Assembly: GCF_023701745.1 (NCBI RefSeq)
Contig: NZ_JAJOZB010000001.1
Coordinates: 1,866,501 to 1,930,500 of the forward strand
Length of the DNA stretch: 64,000 bases
Source: Streptomyces sp. RKAG293
Lineage (GTDB): Bacteria > Actinomycetota > Actinomycetes > Streptomycetales > Streptomycetaceae
Direction of reading: 5' to 3'
Part shown: piece after piece, positions 8,680 to 17,816 of the stretch
Position numbering within the stretch: the stretch's first letter is position 1
How the letters are laid out: the number at the start of each line of letters is the position of its first letter
Made by a program: the position numbers and the translations under genes
Notes under the pieces: generated by a model
Databases searched by the model: none
Seen by the model: only the letters and a program-made list of their open reading frames with translations
What the model was told of the DNA's origin: nothing

Positions 8680-9141
8680 GTGATCATGCAAGCCGACCGA
8701 CAGTGCACGCTGGAACTCGAAGCACTGCCGTCCCGCATCCAGCAGATACGCCGAATCGTTGCAGCGCAGCTGCGTTACTGGCATCTCGACCCGCTGCTCG
8801 ACACCGCCCTGCTGGGTATCACCGAACTGCTGGCGAACGTCTACCGGCACGCCGGGTCCGACAAGCACTGTTCGGTCCAACTGACCCTCGTCTCGGGCCG
8901 GCTGACCGTATCCGTCCTGGACAGCGATCCCCAGCTGCCCCAGGTCAGCTCCCCCGAGCCGCTCGCCACCGGCGGCCGCGGGCTCGCCATGGTGGCGGCG
9001 CTCAGCGACAGTTGGGGAGCCGATCCGGTACCGGACGGCGGCAAGGTGGTCTGGTTCAGCCTGCACGTCGAGGCTCCGGCACCGGCGCCGCGCAGGCGCC
9101 CGGCAGCCCGGCGGGTCCCCGCCGTCGCAGCCGCGGCCTGA
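8680..9141 (+). CDS. Anti-sigma-factor-like ATP-binding protein (HATPase_c)
   Basis: Single-domain GHKL ATPase of 153 residues, the size of RsbW/SpoIIAB-type serine kinases so common in streptomycetes. The N box is ITELLANVYRHA (E49, N53), followed by the D box at D81 (VLDSD) and the G box GGRGLAMV (98-105). A Pro/Arg/Ala tail follows. Start choice: GTG 8680, with GGAGGGA about 10 nt upstream; the frame is open further upstream but is not family-like there. The inferred role is phosphorylation of a STAS-domain antagonist and/or binding a sigma factor. No sigma factor is adjacent; a lone STAS protein lies 34 kb away at 42929-43324. Confidence 0.87.
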   Translation: MIMQADRQCTLELEALPSRIQQIRRIVAAQLRYWHLDPLLDTALLGITELLANVYRHAGSDKHCSVQLTLVSGRLTVSVLDSDPQLPQVSSPEPLATGGRGLAMVAALSDSWGADPVPDGGKVVWFSLHVEAPAPAPRRRPAARRVPAVAAAA

Positions 9142-9150
9142 CCTCCCCCG

Positions 9151-9201
9151 ACGGCCCCGGCCGCTGTGTCCCCCCGTGCGGGACGCGGCGGCCGGGGCCG
9201 T
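9151..9201. terminator. Bidirectional terminator hairpin
   Basis: A perfect 14-bp stem, ACGGCCCCGGCCGC (9151-9164) with its complement at 9188-9201, lies between the convergent ATPase and permease genes. The 23-nt loop can fold further. No U-tract, as is usual in this group. Confidence 0.7.
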
Positions 9202-9288
9202 GCCCGGTCCGGGAGCATGCCCGGACCGGGCCCGTTCGGTGCCGGCCTGCCGCCCGTCGGATCCCTTCCCCCCGGACGCCCTCGCGGC

Positions 9289-11853
9289 TCATTCCGTGGC
9301 GATGGCCCGCAGGACGTCCAGCCGCGCCGCCCGGCGGGCCGGACGCCATCCCGCGAGGACCCCCGCGACCAGGCCGACCAGCAGCACCACCGTGAGCTGG
9401 GCCGGCGGCACCGCGAAGGCGCTGGTCCCCGAGCTGTCGGTGGCCTTCACCAGCGCCCAGCCGAGGAACGCGCCGAGGCCGAGACCGCCGACGGTGCCGA
9501 ACGCGGCGACCAGCACCGACTCCCAGCGCACCATCGCCCGCAGCTGCGACCGGGTCTGGCCGACCGCGCGCAGCAGCCCCAGTTCCCTGGTCCGCTCGTG
9601 CACCGCCAGGGTGAGGGTGTTGGCGATGCCCAGCAGCGCGATGAGCACCGCGAGCGCCAGCAGTGCGTAGACCAGCGTCAGCATCATGTCGATGGCCGAC
9701 GCCGAGGACTTGGCGTACTCGGCGCGGGTCTGCACCGTGGGACTGCCGTACGCCGCCGCCACCTTCTCGACCGCTCCCTTGCCGTCGCCCGTGGACACCC
9801 CGTCCTTGAAGGCGACCGCGACGAGGGTGTCGGAGTCCTGCACCCGGTGCGGGGCCCAGGCCTCGCGGGTGATGACGTAGTCGCCCGCCAGATCCGCCCG
9901 TTCGTAGACCGCCGCCACGGTGAACGGCAGCCGCTTCCCGTCGGTGAAGACCAGCGAGGCCGTGCTGCCGGTCCTCCAGCCGTGCCGGTCCGCCTCGTCC
10001 CTGGCGACCGCGATGCCGTCGGCACCGAGGCCGGTGAGCGAACCGTCGACCGTGCCGAGGTCGAGGACGGTGGCGAGCGCCGCCGGGTCCGTGACGGTCA
10101 GGGTGCGTCCGCCGCCGTCGACCTTCGCGACGCCCCGGCCGAGCCCGACCGCGGTCCGCACCTGCGGCAGCCCGCCGACGGCGGGGGCCAGCTTCGGGCT
10201 GAGTCCGCTGCCGCCCGCCCCGAACACCGGGGCGCTGATCGCGACATCACCCGCGAACGACCGTGAGACCGTCTGGTCCATGGTGGCCTTGAGCGAGGCG
10301 CCGAAGACCGTGAACAGGGAGACGACCGCCACCCCGATCATCAGCGCGGTCGCGGTGGCGGCCGTGCGCTTCGGGCTGCGCAGCGCGTTGCGCCGGGCCA
10401 GTCCGCCGGTGACCCCGCGCAGCCGGGCCAGCGGGGCGCCCAGCAGCCGTACCGCGTACGAGGACGCGACCGGTCCGAGGATCACGAACGCGGCCAGGGT
10501 GAGTACCGAGCCGCCGCCGGTGAGCCAGACGTCGGGTGTACCCGCCGCGCCGGTCACGGTCAGGGCGATGCCCGTCACCGCGGCGAGCGCGCCCAGCACG
10601 GCCCGCTTCCGCGAGGCGCCCGAGGTGTCCACGGCGGTCTCCCGCAGCGCGGCCAGCGGCGCGGTGCGCCCGGCCCGTACGGCGGGCAGCAGCGCCGATC
10701 CGGTGCACACCACCAGCCCGACCAGGAACGGCAGGACCAGGGCGGTCGCGCCGATCACCAGGCCGCCGTCGGGGAACGGGAAGCCGACCACCGGGAACAG
10801 CGCCTGGAGTCCGGCCGCGACGCCGATGCCGCCGAGCAGCCCGGCGACCGAGGCGACGACGGCGACGACCGCGGACTCGACGAGCGTCGAGCCGAGTACT
10901 TGGCGGCGGGACGCGCCCAGCGCCCGCAACAGGGCGTTCTCCCGGGTCCGCTGGGCCACCACGATCGCGAAGGTGTTGTGGATGCTGAAGGTCGCCACCA
11001 GCAGGGCGATGCCCGCGAAGACCAGCAGCAGCGAGGTGAAGATCTTCAGGAACGTGCCGGAGATCATGGTGAGGCTCTCGTCCGTGGCCTGCTGCCCGGT
11101 GATCGCCTCGACGTTCGCCGGCAGCACGCGCGCGAGCCGGTCGGCGAGCTCCCGCTGGCCGACGCCCGGCCCCGCGCGCACCTGGATGGTCGACGCCAGG
11201 CCCGGCTTCGGGGTCAGGTAGCGCTCCGCGTCGGCCCGGGTGAGGCCGGTGAACGTGGTCTGCCCCATGCCGTCCTCGCCGCCGAAGGCGGCCACGCCGA
11301 CGATCGTCACCCGGACCGGATCGGGCGTGCGCAGCACCGTCGTGTCACCGATCCGCAGCTTGCCGGACTTGGCCGCGCCCCGGTTGATCACGGCCTCGCC
11401 GGGCGCCTTCGGGGCCCGGCCCTCGGTGAGGGTGTACGGGTTGAGCTTCGGGTCCTCGATCCAGTTGCCGGCGAGGGTGGGCGGGCCCTTCCCGCCGACG
11501 GCCTTGCCGTCGGAGCCGACGAGCTGGCCGGCGCCCGTGATGTTCGGGGCGGCCGCGGCCACTCCCGGCACCGCCACGATCCGCTGGACGAGCGCGGTGT
11601 CGACGGGCTCGCGGGTGCCCTGGCCGCCGCCGGGCACGGTGATGACGTCGGAGCTGCGGACGACCGCGTCCGTACCCCGGTTGGCGTCGGTGAACAGGGT
11701 GTCGAAGCTGGCCTTGAGGGTGTCGCCCATGACCATCGTGCCGGTCAGGAACGACACACCGAGGAAGACCGCCAGGAAGGTGCCGGCGAAGCGCCGCTTG
11801 TGGGCGCGCAGCGAGGCGCGGCTGATCCGCAGTGCGGCGCGGGCGCCGCTCAT
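9289..11853 (-). CDS. FtsX/MacB-type ABC transporter permease
   Basis: Large ABC permease of 854 residues with the duplicated layout of the LolC/MacB class: a TM near 18-40 and a MacB-like periplasmic domain, an FtsX block (about 265-395), a central TM region and second extracellular domain (about 440-700), and a C-terminal FtsX block (about 725-850). These proteins move no small solute across the membrane by themselves; they use ATP hydrolysis to drive work outside it, for example lipoprotein or peptide export. The start ATG overlaps the stop of the ATPase gene by 4 bp, so the two form one complex. Substrate unknown. Confidence 0.9.
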   Translation of the reverse strand: MSGARAALRISRASLRAHKRRFAGTFLAVFLGVSFLTGTMVMGDTLKASFDTLFTDANRGTDAVVRSSDVITVPGGGQGTREPVDTALVQRIVAVPGVAAAAPNITGAGQLVGSDGKAVGGKGPPTLAGNWIEDPKLNPYTLTEGRAPKAPGEAVINRGAAKSGKLRIGDTTVLRTPDPVRVTIVGVAAFGGEDGMGQTTFTGLTRADAERYLTPKPGLASTIQVRAGPGVGQRELADRLARVLPANVEAITGQQATDESLTMISGTFLKIFTSLLLVFAGIALLVATFSIHNTFAIVVAQRTRENALLRALGASRRQVLGSTLVESAVVAVVASVAGLLGGIGVAAGLQALFPVVGFPFPDGGLVIGATALVLPFLVGLVVCTGSALLPAVRAGRTAPLAALRETAVDTSGASRKRAVLGALAAVTGIALTVTGAAGTPDVWLTGGGSVLTLAAFVILGPVASSYAVRLLGAPLARLRGVTGGLARRNALRSPKRTAATATALMIGVAVVSLFTVFGASLKATMDQTVSRSFAGDVAISAPVFGAGGSGLSPKLAPAVGGLPQVRTAVGLGRGVAKVDGGGRTLTVTDPAALATVLDLGTVDGSLTGLGADGIAVARDEADRHGWRTGSTASLVFTDGKRLPFTVAAVYERADLAGDYVITREAWAPHRVQDSDTLVAVAFKDGVSTGDGKGAVEKVAAAYGSPTVQTRAEYAKSSASAIDMMLTLVYALLALAVLIALLGIANTLTLAVHERTRELGLLRAVGQTRSQLRAMVRWESVLVAAFGTVGGLGLGAFLGWALVKATDSSGTSAFAVPPAQLTVVLLVGLVAGVLAGWRPARRAARLDVLRAIATE

Positions 11854-12632
11854 GACCCCGTCCCCCTGTCCGCGCCCGCACCGGTGAGGCCGTCGAAGGC
11901 CTTCATCCGGTCGAGCACCTTCTCGGCGGTGGGGTCCGTCATCCGGTCCACCAGCCGTCCGTCGGCGAGGAACACGACCTCGTCGGCGTGGGCGGCGGCG
12001 ACCGGGTCGTGGGTGACCATGACGACGGTGCGGCCCATCTCGTGGACCGCGCGCCCCAGCAGGTTCAGCACCTCGGCGCCGGAGCGCGAGTCGAGGTTGC
12101 CGGTCGGCTCGTCGGCGAAGACCACGTCCGGGCGGCCGGCCAGCGCGCGGGCCACCGCCACCCGCTGCTGCTGGCCGCCGGACAGCTCGCTCGGGCGGTG
12201 CAGCAGCCGGTCGCCGAGACCGACGACGTCGATGAGCGCGTCCACCCAGCCGGTGTCGGGCCGGGCGCCCGCCAGGTCGAGGGGCAGCGTGATGTTCTCG
12301 GCGACGGTCAGCGTCCCCACCAGGTTGAACGACTGGAAGACGAAGCCGATCCGCTCGCGGCGGAGCAGCGTCAGATCCCGGTCCCCGAGTGTGCCCAGGT
12401 CCGTGCTGCCGATGAACGCGGAGCCGGAACTGAGGGTGTCCAGACCGGCGGCGCAGTGCATCAGGGTGGACTTTCCGGAGCCGGACGGGCCCATGATCGC
12501 GGTGAAGCGGGCCGCCGGGAACCCGACGGTGACACCGTCCAGCGCCCGGACCTCGGCGTCCCCCGCGCCGTAGACCTTGAAAGCGTCCATGACGCGGGCG
12601 GCGGAGGTGCCGACAGGGGTGAGGGTGGTCAT
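11850..12632 (-). CDS. ABC transporter ATP-binding protein (LolD/MacB type)
   Basis: ATPase of 260 residues that powers the downstream FtsX-type permease. Walker A is GPSGSGKST (48-56), the signature is LSGGQQQRVAVARAL and Walker B is VVFADEPTGNLDS, with NLDS being typical of the LolD/MacB branch. The ATG at 12632 overlaps the TGA of the SHOCT gene by 4 bp, and the gene's own stop overlaps the permease start by 4 bp. The three genes therefore form a coupled operon running 12961 to 9289. Confidence 0.93.
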   Translation of the reverse strand: MTTLTPVGTSAARVMDAFKVYGAGDAEVRALDGVTVGFPAARFTAIMGPSGSGKSTLMHCAAGLDTLSSGSAFIGSTDLGTLGDRDLTLLRRERIGFVFQSFNLVGTLTVAENITLPLDLAGARPDTGWVDALIDVVGLGDRLLHRPSELSGGQQQRVAVARALAGRPDVVFADEPTGNLDSRSGAEVLNLLGRAVHEMGRTVVMVTHDPVAAAHADEVVFLADGRLVDRMTDPTAEKVLDRMKAFDGLTGAGADRGTGS

Positions 12633-12961
12633 CGGGAACCGTCCTCGGTGCCGGACCGGTCGGACTTCCCGCGCGGCCCGTGCTGTTCGTACGGTCCGTG
12701 CTGCTCGTTCAGTACGGCGAGCCGGCTGCGGTACTCGTCCTCGTCGATCTCGCCCGCGGCGTAGCGGCGGCCGAGCAGCGCCACCGGAGCGTGCTCGCCG
12801 TTCACGGCCCGCCCCTGCCACGGGCCGCGGCCGCAGCCCCGGCCGCGCCACACGGTGCGGCGCAGCACCAGGACGATGCCGACCACGACGAGCGCCCAGA
12901 CGAGCGGGAAGAACAGGATCCAGGGGCCGGGCCCGCCGTCGTTCCATGCCATGACGTTCAT
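12629..12961 (-). CDS. Small membrane protein with SHOCT domain
   Basis: Protein of 110 residues. One TM helix lies at about 13-34 (ILFFPLVWALVVVGIVLVLRR reading), followed by an Arg/Gly-rich linker and a C-terminal SHOCT motif (about 65-92: LLGRRYAAGEIDEDEYRSRL). SHOCT modules are short oligomerisation elements with no enzyme activity of their own. It is first in the operon with the ABC ATPase and permease; GGAGA 8 nt before the ATG supports the start. It may assemble with or regulate the transporter; its role is not established. Confidence 0.85.
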   Translation of the reverse strand: MNVMAWNDGGPGPWILFFPLVWALVVVGIVLVLRRTVWRGRGCGRGPWQGRAVNGEHAPVALLGRRYAAGEIDEDEYRSRLAVLNEQHGPYEQHGPRGKSDRSGTEDGSR

Positions 12962-13113
12962 CGGAATCGTCTCCTCGGTGATGGTGGGATGCGATGCATC
13001 CCGGCACCACCGAGCCTGGTCCGGAACGGCCGCCGGGTCGTCGTACGGCCAGCGGCACTCCGCGTACCACGTGGGGAGTACGAACGCCGGCCGCGGCTAC
13101 GTCCGGCGGCCGG

Positions 13114-13494
13114 TCAGAAGGTGACGGCGATCCCCACCTGCGGTCGCTTGCCGCGCCGGAGCAGCGCGCCGCCCACGTCCAGGACCCTGAATCGCAGGCC
13201 GTACTTGCCCGCCATGGCCTTGCGGACCCGGTCGAGCTGCGCCGCGTCCAGCAGCCGCGCGGTGCCCTCGGCGGTCGGCGCTCCGGCGGCGATCCTGCCC
13301 CGGGCGTCGCACGGGGCGACGGTCACCCGGCCGCTGTTGCGGATCCGCTTGACCTTGCCGGTGTCGTTCTTGGTCCAGACGAGCAGCTCGTCGCCGTCCC
13401 GGACCGACCACACCGGGGTGGACACCGCGTCGCCGCTGCGGCGGTACGTGGTCAGGCTGATGTAGGGGCTGCGGGCGAGCTCGTCGGTCACCAT
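13114..13494 (-). CDS. PPOX-class F420-dependent oxidoreductase
   Basis: Split-barrel flavin/deazaflavin-binding protein of 126 residues, the usual length for the short PPOX class. Family-like segments are YISLTTYRRSGDAVSTPVW (11-29), a DELLVWTKNDTGKVKRIRN region (34-52) and RVTVAPCDARGR. Such proteins use F420H2 or bind it to reduce diverse substrates. It is probably monocistronic and divergent from the DUF2797 gene 59 bp away. Substrate unknown. Confidence 0.87.
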   Translation of the reverse strand: MVTDELARSPYISLTTYRRSGDAVSTPVWSVRDGDELLVWTKNDTGKVKRIRNSGRVTVAPCDARGRIAAGAPTAEGTARLLDAAQLDRVRKAMAGKYGLRFRVLDVGGALLRRGKRPQVGIAVTF

Positions 13495-13540
13495 GGGACC
13501 GGAGAGTACTCCGCGAGGACGGGGACCACCACGCGCCGCC

Positions 13541-13546
13541 TACCAT
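13541..13546 (+). promoter_or_regulatory. -10 box of leaderless DUF2797 gene
   Basis: TACCAT followed by 7 nt and then ATG 13554. The GGAG at 13548-13551 is too close to the ATG to act as a ribosome site, so the message is probably leaderless. Confidence 0.45.
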
Positions 13547-13553
13547 CGGAGTG

Positions 13554-14453
13554 ATGGAGACGTGGCGATGCACCGGACTGCGGTGGAAGGGCGGCCCGGG
13601 CTCCTGGGAGCCGTGCTGGCAGTGGTCGCACCCCCGGTACGGCGAGCGGAGCAGCCCGGTCCCCGTCGGCGGCCCGCTCGCCCTGGCCGTGGGCCAGGAC
13701 GCGGTGCGGCGCTGTACGGGCGTACGGCGGGCCGGCCGGCACCTCGTGTGCCCGCGCGCCGCGGAGCTGGGCCCGACGGCCCGCCGGGACCTGTGCGACG
13801 ACTGCGCGGCGCTGGACCGGCTCTCGTCCGTCGCCGCCGACACCATGGCCGACGACCCCCGGCCGTACTCGGTGTACCTGGCCTGGTTCGGTCCCGGTCT
13901 GACCAAGGTCGGCATCACCGCGGCCGAGCGCGGCGCGGTCCGGCTGGTGGAGCAGGCGGCGGTCTGTTTCAGCTTCCTCGGACGCGGTCCGCTGATGGCC
14001 GCCCGGCGTACGGAGGCCTCGCTCGGCGCCGCACTGGGCATTCCCGACCGCGTGACGGCCGGCGCCAAGCGGGCGGCGCGGTGGGCGCTGCCGCCCGCCG
14101 CCGAACGGGCCGCCGAACTCCACGCCCTGTACGAGTCGGTGACCGGACTGCCGGACACCCTGGACCGGCTGCCGTACGCCCTGGTCGACCATGCGGCGCT
14201 GTTCGGGCTGTGGCCGGAGCCGCCGCGGCCGGCGGCCCGGATCACCGCGCTGGCGCCGGGGACGTCGGTCACCGGCACCGTGCGGGCGGCGGCCGGGAGC
14301 GATCTGTACCTCGACACGCCGGACGGCGGGCTGCTGCTCGACTCCCGTCTCGTCTCGGGCTGGCCGCTCACCACGCCCGCCCCCGGACCGCGCTCGACGG
14401 CCCCCACCGCTCCCGTACCCCGGCCGGAGGACGTTCCGGAGCCGCTCTTCTGA
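13554..14453 (+). CDS. DUF2797 protein
   Basis: Protein of 299 residues of the actinobacterial DUF2797 family, function unknown. Cys/Trp-rich elements in the first 95 residues (WRCTGLRW, WEPCWQW, RRCTGVR, VCPRAAE, LCDDCAAL) suggest zinc binding. The central segment YSVYLAWFGPGLTKVGIT resembles the start of a GIY-YIG nuclease core, a relation I infer from the pattern only. A C-terminal small beta domain (about 225-270) and Pro-rich tail follow. It is divergent from the PPOX gene. Confidence 0.82.
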   Translation: METWRCTGLRWKGGPGSWEPCWQWSHPRYGERSSPVPVGGPLALAVGQDAVRRCTGVRRAGRHLVCPRAAELGPTARRDLCDDCAALDRLSSVAADTMADDPRPYSVYLAWFGPGLTKVGITAAERGAVRLVEQAAVCFSFLGRGPLMAARRTEASLGAALGIPDRVTAGAKRAARWALPPAAERAAELHALYESVTGLPDTLDRLPYALVDHAALFGLWPEPPRPAARITALAPGTSVTGTVRAAAGSDLYLDTPDGGLLLDSRLVSGWPLTTPAPGPRSTAPTAPVPRPEDVPEPLF

Positions 14454-14505
14454 ACTCCCGTTCCGAACTCCCGTCCGGAACTCGCGGATCCCGGGGCCGT
14501 CCGGG

Positions 14506-16143
14506 TCAGCCGCGGCTGGGCTCCTGCTCCCTGACGGCCTGGCTCTCCAACGGCGGCTCGGTGGACGCGCGCAGCGCGGTCCCGGCCGGGTTCCCGGCCA
14601 TCGGCCGCCCCGCCCTGATCGCCAGCAGCACCAGCAGGAAGCCGGACAGTGCCAGCAGGACGAGCGCGGCGGACCAGCCCACGACGGGCGGCTGCCACTG
14701 CAGGGAGCCGCCGGAGAACTGGTGCGCCCGGCCGAACGCGTAGCGCAGCGCGGCCCAGACGAACGCGCCGCCCTGGGCCAGTGCCCAGCAGCCGATCAGC
14801 AGCAGGGGCAGCCGGGTCCGCAGCTGTTCGGGGAGGTCGCTCCAGCGCCGGCCGGCGACCACTGCCGCCAGTACCGGGATCCCCACGGCGACGGCCAGCA
14901 GATAGCGGCCCTGCCAGATGAGTCCCAGGTGGGCGGCCTGGGGGGCCATCAACACCAGCGGACCGAAGGCGGTGCCCGCCATCAGCGCGGCCAGGACGAG
15001 GATCTCGCGCGCCCGTCCCGTCGCCAGGGCGAGCATCACGAGGCAGCCGGCCATCACCCACCACAGCACGTAGGTGAGTTCGGGAGCCGCGACGTTCAAC
15101 GAACCGAAGATCGCCACCATTTGGTGCAGGTAGTTCGGGAGCAGGTCGAAGACCGCCTTGAGGGCGGAGGTCAGCGGTGTGTACTGCTCCAGGGTCTGGG
15201 TGGGCAGCGCGAGCGTGTCGGCCGTCATCGTCCAGGCGACGGCGGCCAGCCCCGCGGCGGCCGCCACCCCCAGGCACACCCACACCGGGCGCAGCCGCGC
15301 CAGCTGCCGCAGCCGTCCCGGGCGCGCCAGGATCAGGCCTCCGGCCAGCACCAGCGCGATCCACAGCGGGCCCAGCGCCCGCATGGACGCGAGCAGGACG
15401 CAGGCGGCGCCGAGCCGCACCATCCGTCGGCGCAGCTGCGGCAGGCCGTCCTCGTCGGTCACCAGCCGGACGACCACGGCCCAGGCCAGTACGGCCGCCG
15501 TGACCTCCGGTCCGTTGGGGTTGACGACGCCACCCAGGTAGACGGCCGTCGGAGTGGCGGCGGTCAGCACGCCGATCAGCGCGACGCGTCCGCTGTACCC
15601 CTTGGCCGCGCCCTCCAGGACCGTCACCACGGCGCTCGCCAGCAGCGCGGCGCACAGCAGCGCGCTCAGCAGCCGCATCGCGTACAGGCCCGCCTCGCCG
15701 GTGAGCAGCAGGCTCGGCCAGCCGACCAGCAGGTAGTAGCCGGGGCCGTAGGTGCCGGCGCTGGTGATGACCGTCGCGGTGTCGCCGGAGGGGGCGACGG
15801 TGCCGCGGCAGGCGACGGAGAGCTTGTCGTCGTTGCGGAAACACCGGTAGACGCCGTCGGTGACGTCCAGGTCGCGGTATCCGGCGGGCACGCGCACCGC
15901 CGTGAACCCGACCTCGACGTCGACCCCGACGTGGTGCGCCTCGATGACCCGCTGCTCGCCGCCGAACTCGCCGCGTACGACGGCGGCGGCCTTGACCATG
16001 TGGGCGGCCTCGTCCGGAGGCGCGGTGATGGGTGTGGCCAGCGACCACGCGGTCATGAGCGTCACGAACGTGGCGAAGGCCAGCGTCCAGACCGTACGGG
16101 CGGCGGCCCACGCCGACACCCGCTTCCGCAGCCAACCGGCCAC
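14506..16143 (-). CDS. DUF2142 multi-pass membrane protein
   Basis: Polytopic membrane protein of 545 residues with about 12 predicted TM helices and a large extracellular loop after TM1 containing APPDEAAHMVKAAAVVRGEF, the typical beginning of DUF2142 proteins. These resemble GT-C glycosyltransferases and often sit in cell-surface polysaccharide loci, but there is no such locus here. Start choice: GTG 16143 has GGAG 7 nt upstream; the frame stays open to 16323, but the extra sequence is Arg/Cys-rich and not family-like. The Ser/Glu-rich C-terminal tail is cytoplasmic. Confidence 0.85.
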   Translation of the reverse strand: MAGWLRKRVSAWAAARTVWTLAFATFVTLMTAWSLATPITAPPDEAAHMVKAAAVVRGEFGGEQRVIEAHHVGVDVEVGFTAVRVPAGYRDLDVTDGVYRCFRNDDKLSVACRGTVAPSGDTATVITSAGTYGPGYYLLVGWPSLLLTGEAGLYAMRLLSALLCAALLASAVVTVLEGAAKGYSGRVALIGVLTAATPTAVYLGGVVNPNGPEVTAAVLAWAVVVRLVTDEDGLPQLRRRMVRLGAACVLLASMRALGPLWIALVLAGGLILARPGRLRQLARLRPVWVCLGVAAAAGLAAVAWTMTADTLALPTQTLEQYTPLTSALKAVFDLLPNYLHQMVAIFGSLNVAAPELTYVLWWVMAGCLVMLALATGRAREILVLAALMAGTAFGPLVLMAPQAAHLGLIWQGRYLLAVAVGIPVLAAVVAGRRWSDLPEQLRTRLPLLLIGCWALAQGGAFVWAALRYAFGRAHQFSGGSLQWQPPVVGWSAALVLLALSGFLLVLLAIRAGRPMAGNPAGTALRASTEPPLESQAVREQEPSRG

Positions 16144-16515
16144 CGTAGGGCTCCACTTCTTCCGCCGCCGACACCGCCGGCACCGCGCGGGGCGCGCCGC
16201 TGACGACCGCGCCCCGCTGACAGCCGCGCCGTCGATTGAGGCGCACCATATACGCGCGACCTGACGGCAGGGTTCCGCTCGTCCGGCACCCCCGCGACCC
16301 CAGGAAGCGCTCCTCGACGGCATCCTGCAGCAGGGGATACTCCCTGCTCACACGGGGATTTCGGCGGGTCGGTGCGGTGCCGCGGGCGTCCGCGGAGCGG
16401 CCTGGCGAGGCGGTCGCGGGGCCCGCCCGGACGGTGGGGCGGTGTCGGGAATTCCCTCGCCCGCCCCACACTGTTCAGCGCCGGGTCACCGTTTCGCGGG
16501 TTGTCGCTCATCGGC
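16144..16515. other. Intergenic region, no gene seen
   Basis: About 370 bp between two minus-strand genes. An AT-richer island at about 16240-16262 (containing CACCATATACGC) probably holds the promoter of the DUF2142 gene. No convincing coding or repeat signal otherwise. Confidence 0.35.
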
Positions 16516-16539
16516 GGCGGGCCCGGTGCCGGGCCCGCC
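16516..16539. terminator. Terminator hairpin downstream of ROK regulator
   Basis: GGCGGGCCCGG (16516-16526), a TG loop, and its perfect complement at 16529-16539, just past the end of the minus-strand ROK gene. Confidence 0.6.
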
Positions 16540-16557
16540 TCGAGGGTCCGCCGTGGC

Positions 16558-17781
16558 TCAGCCGCCGAGCGCCGTCAGGGGGTCGTCGAGCACCGGCTGC
16601 CAGGCCAGCTCAGCGGCGCCGACCAGGCTGTTGTGGTCCAGGGCGCAGGCGAGCAGCGGCACGCTGCCGCTGCGCCCCCACAGGCTGCGGTCGGCGACGA
16701 CCGCGCGCAGCCGCTCCGGGTCGGCGTCCAGGAGGTGGCGGTGCAGCCCGCCGAGGAGGATGCGGTCGGGGTTGAGGACGTTGACGAGGCCGGCGAGCCC
16801 GAGGCCGAGCCGGTCGATGAGGGTGTGCGCGGCGGCGCGGACGGCGGGGTCGTCGTACTCGTCCCGGAGCAGGTCGCGGGCCTGCTCGAGGAGGGAGACC
16901 GCCGGTCCCGGCGGGCGTCCGGCCGCTTCGAGGAAGGCGAGCGGGTCGACCTCGACGTCGAGGCAGCCGCGGCTGCCGCAGTGGCAGGGCCGGCCCGCCG
17001 GATTGACGGTCAGATGGCCGACCTCGAGGGCGAGACCCGAACTCCCGGTGTGCAGCCGCCCGCCGAGCACGAGTGCTCCGCCGACACCGCGGTGGCCGGT
17101 GGCGACGACCAGCAGCTGGCCGGCCCCGCGCCCGGCGCCGTGCCGGTGCTCGGCGAGGGCGGCGACGTTGACGTCGTTGCCCAGGAAGGAGGCCAGCGGG
17201 GCGCCGCCGGGCCCGGTGATGCCGGCCCGGGCGAGCTGCTCGGCGAAGACCTGGCGCACCGGGGAACCGGCGGGCCAGGCGACGTGCAGCGGGTTCAGGG
17301 CGGTGCCCTCGGGCTCCGCGACGGCGGACGGTACGGCCAGCCCCGCGCCCAGGCAGGTACGCCCGGAGGCCCGCAGCAGCTCCGCGCCGGCTTCGACGAC
17401 GGCGCCCAGGACGTGCGCCGGATCGGCGGGCACCGTCATACAGCCGGGAGCGGTGGCGACGATCCGCCCGCCGAGCCCGACCAGCGCCGCGCGGAAGCCG
17501 TCGGAGTGCACCTGGGCGGCGAGGACCACCGGTCCCGCGGGGTCGAGGTCCAGTCCGTGCGAGGGCCTGCCCTGCGCCCCGGAGGCGCCGCCCGGCCGGG
17601 TGTCCACCCGGATGAAGCCCAGTGCCTCCAGTTCCGCGGCGACCGCGCCCGCCGTGGCGCGGGTCACGCCGAGTTCCGAGGTGAGCAGGGCGCGGGTCGG
17701 CGCGCGGCCGGTGTGCACGAGTGCGAGCGCCGGGCCGAGTGCGCTCCGGCCCCGCTCGAGCCTTGTCCGAATCTGGGTCAC
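16558..17781 (-). CDS. ROK-family transcriptional regulator
   Basis: NagC/XylR-type repressor of 407 residues: an N-terminal winged helix (about 20-70, LLTSELGVTRATAGAVAAEL) joined to a ROK sugar-kinase-like domain. The zinc motif CHCGSRGC (Cys266, 268, 273) is intact. The canonical kinase phosphate loop is degenerate, as expected for a regulator that senses but does not phosphorylate a sugar. It starts with GTG 17781, six bases after a -10 box CAGAAT (17793-17788, minus strand), so it is probably leaderless. It is divergent from an MFS transporter through superimposed promoters, which suggests it controls that transporter. Effector unknown. Confidence 0.9.
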   Translation of the reverse strand: MTQIRTRLERGRSALGPALALVHTGRAPTRALLTSELGVTRATAGAVAAELEALGFIRVDTRPGGASGAQGRPSHGLDLDPAGPVVLAAQVHSDGFRAALVGLGGRIVATAPGCMTVPADPAHVLGAVVEAGAELLRASGRTCLGAGLAVPSAVAEPEGTALNPLHVAWPAGSPVRQVFAEQLARAGITGPGGAPLASFLGNDVNVAALAEHRHGAGRGAGQLLVVATGHRGVGGALVLGGRLHTGSSGLALEVGHLTVNPAGRPCHCGSRGCLDVEVDPLAFLEAAGRPPGPAVSLLEQARDLLRDEYDDPAVRAAAHTLIDRLGLGLAGLVNVLNPDRILLGGLHRHLLDADPERLRAVVADRSLWGRSGSVPLLACALDHNSLVGAAELAWQPVLDDPLTALGG

Positions 17782-17816
17782 CCCCCTATTCTGACTTTGT
17801 GCCGACGCTAAACAAA
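17763..17816. promoter_or_regulatory. Overlapping divergent promoters of ROK regulator and MFS gene
   Basis: Plus strand: -35 TTGTCC (17763-17768), 18-bp spacer, -10 TATTCT (17787-17792), then 6 nt to GTG 17799. Minus strand: -35 TTGTTT (17815-17810), 16-bp spacer, -10 CAGAAT (17793-17788), then 6 nt to GTG 17781. The two -10 boxes share the same base pairs. The AT-rich CTAAACAAAATAG (17808-17820) overlaps the minus -35 and contains AACAAA, a core reported for XylR-type ROK operators. Confidence 0.6.

Noticed and set aside
13097..16471. A 1124-codon open frame on the minus strand
   Set aside because: It is a shadow in GC-rich DNA: it crosses a plus-strand gene (DUF2797) and two real minus genes in the wrong frame, and its translation is Arg/Gly/Pro-rich without motifs.
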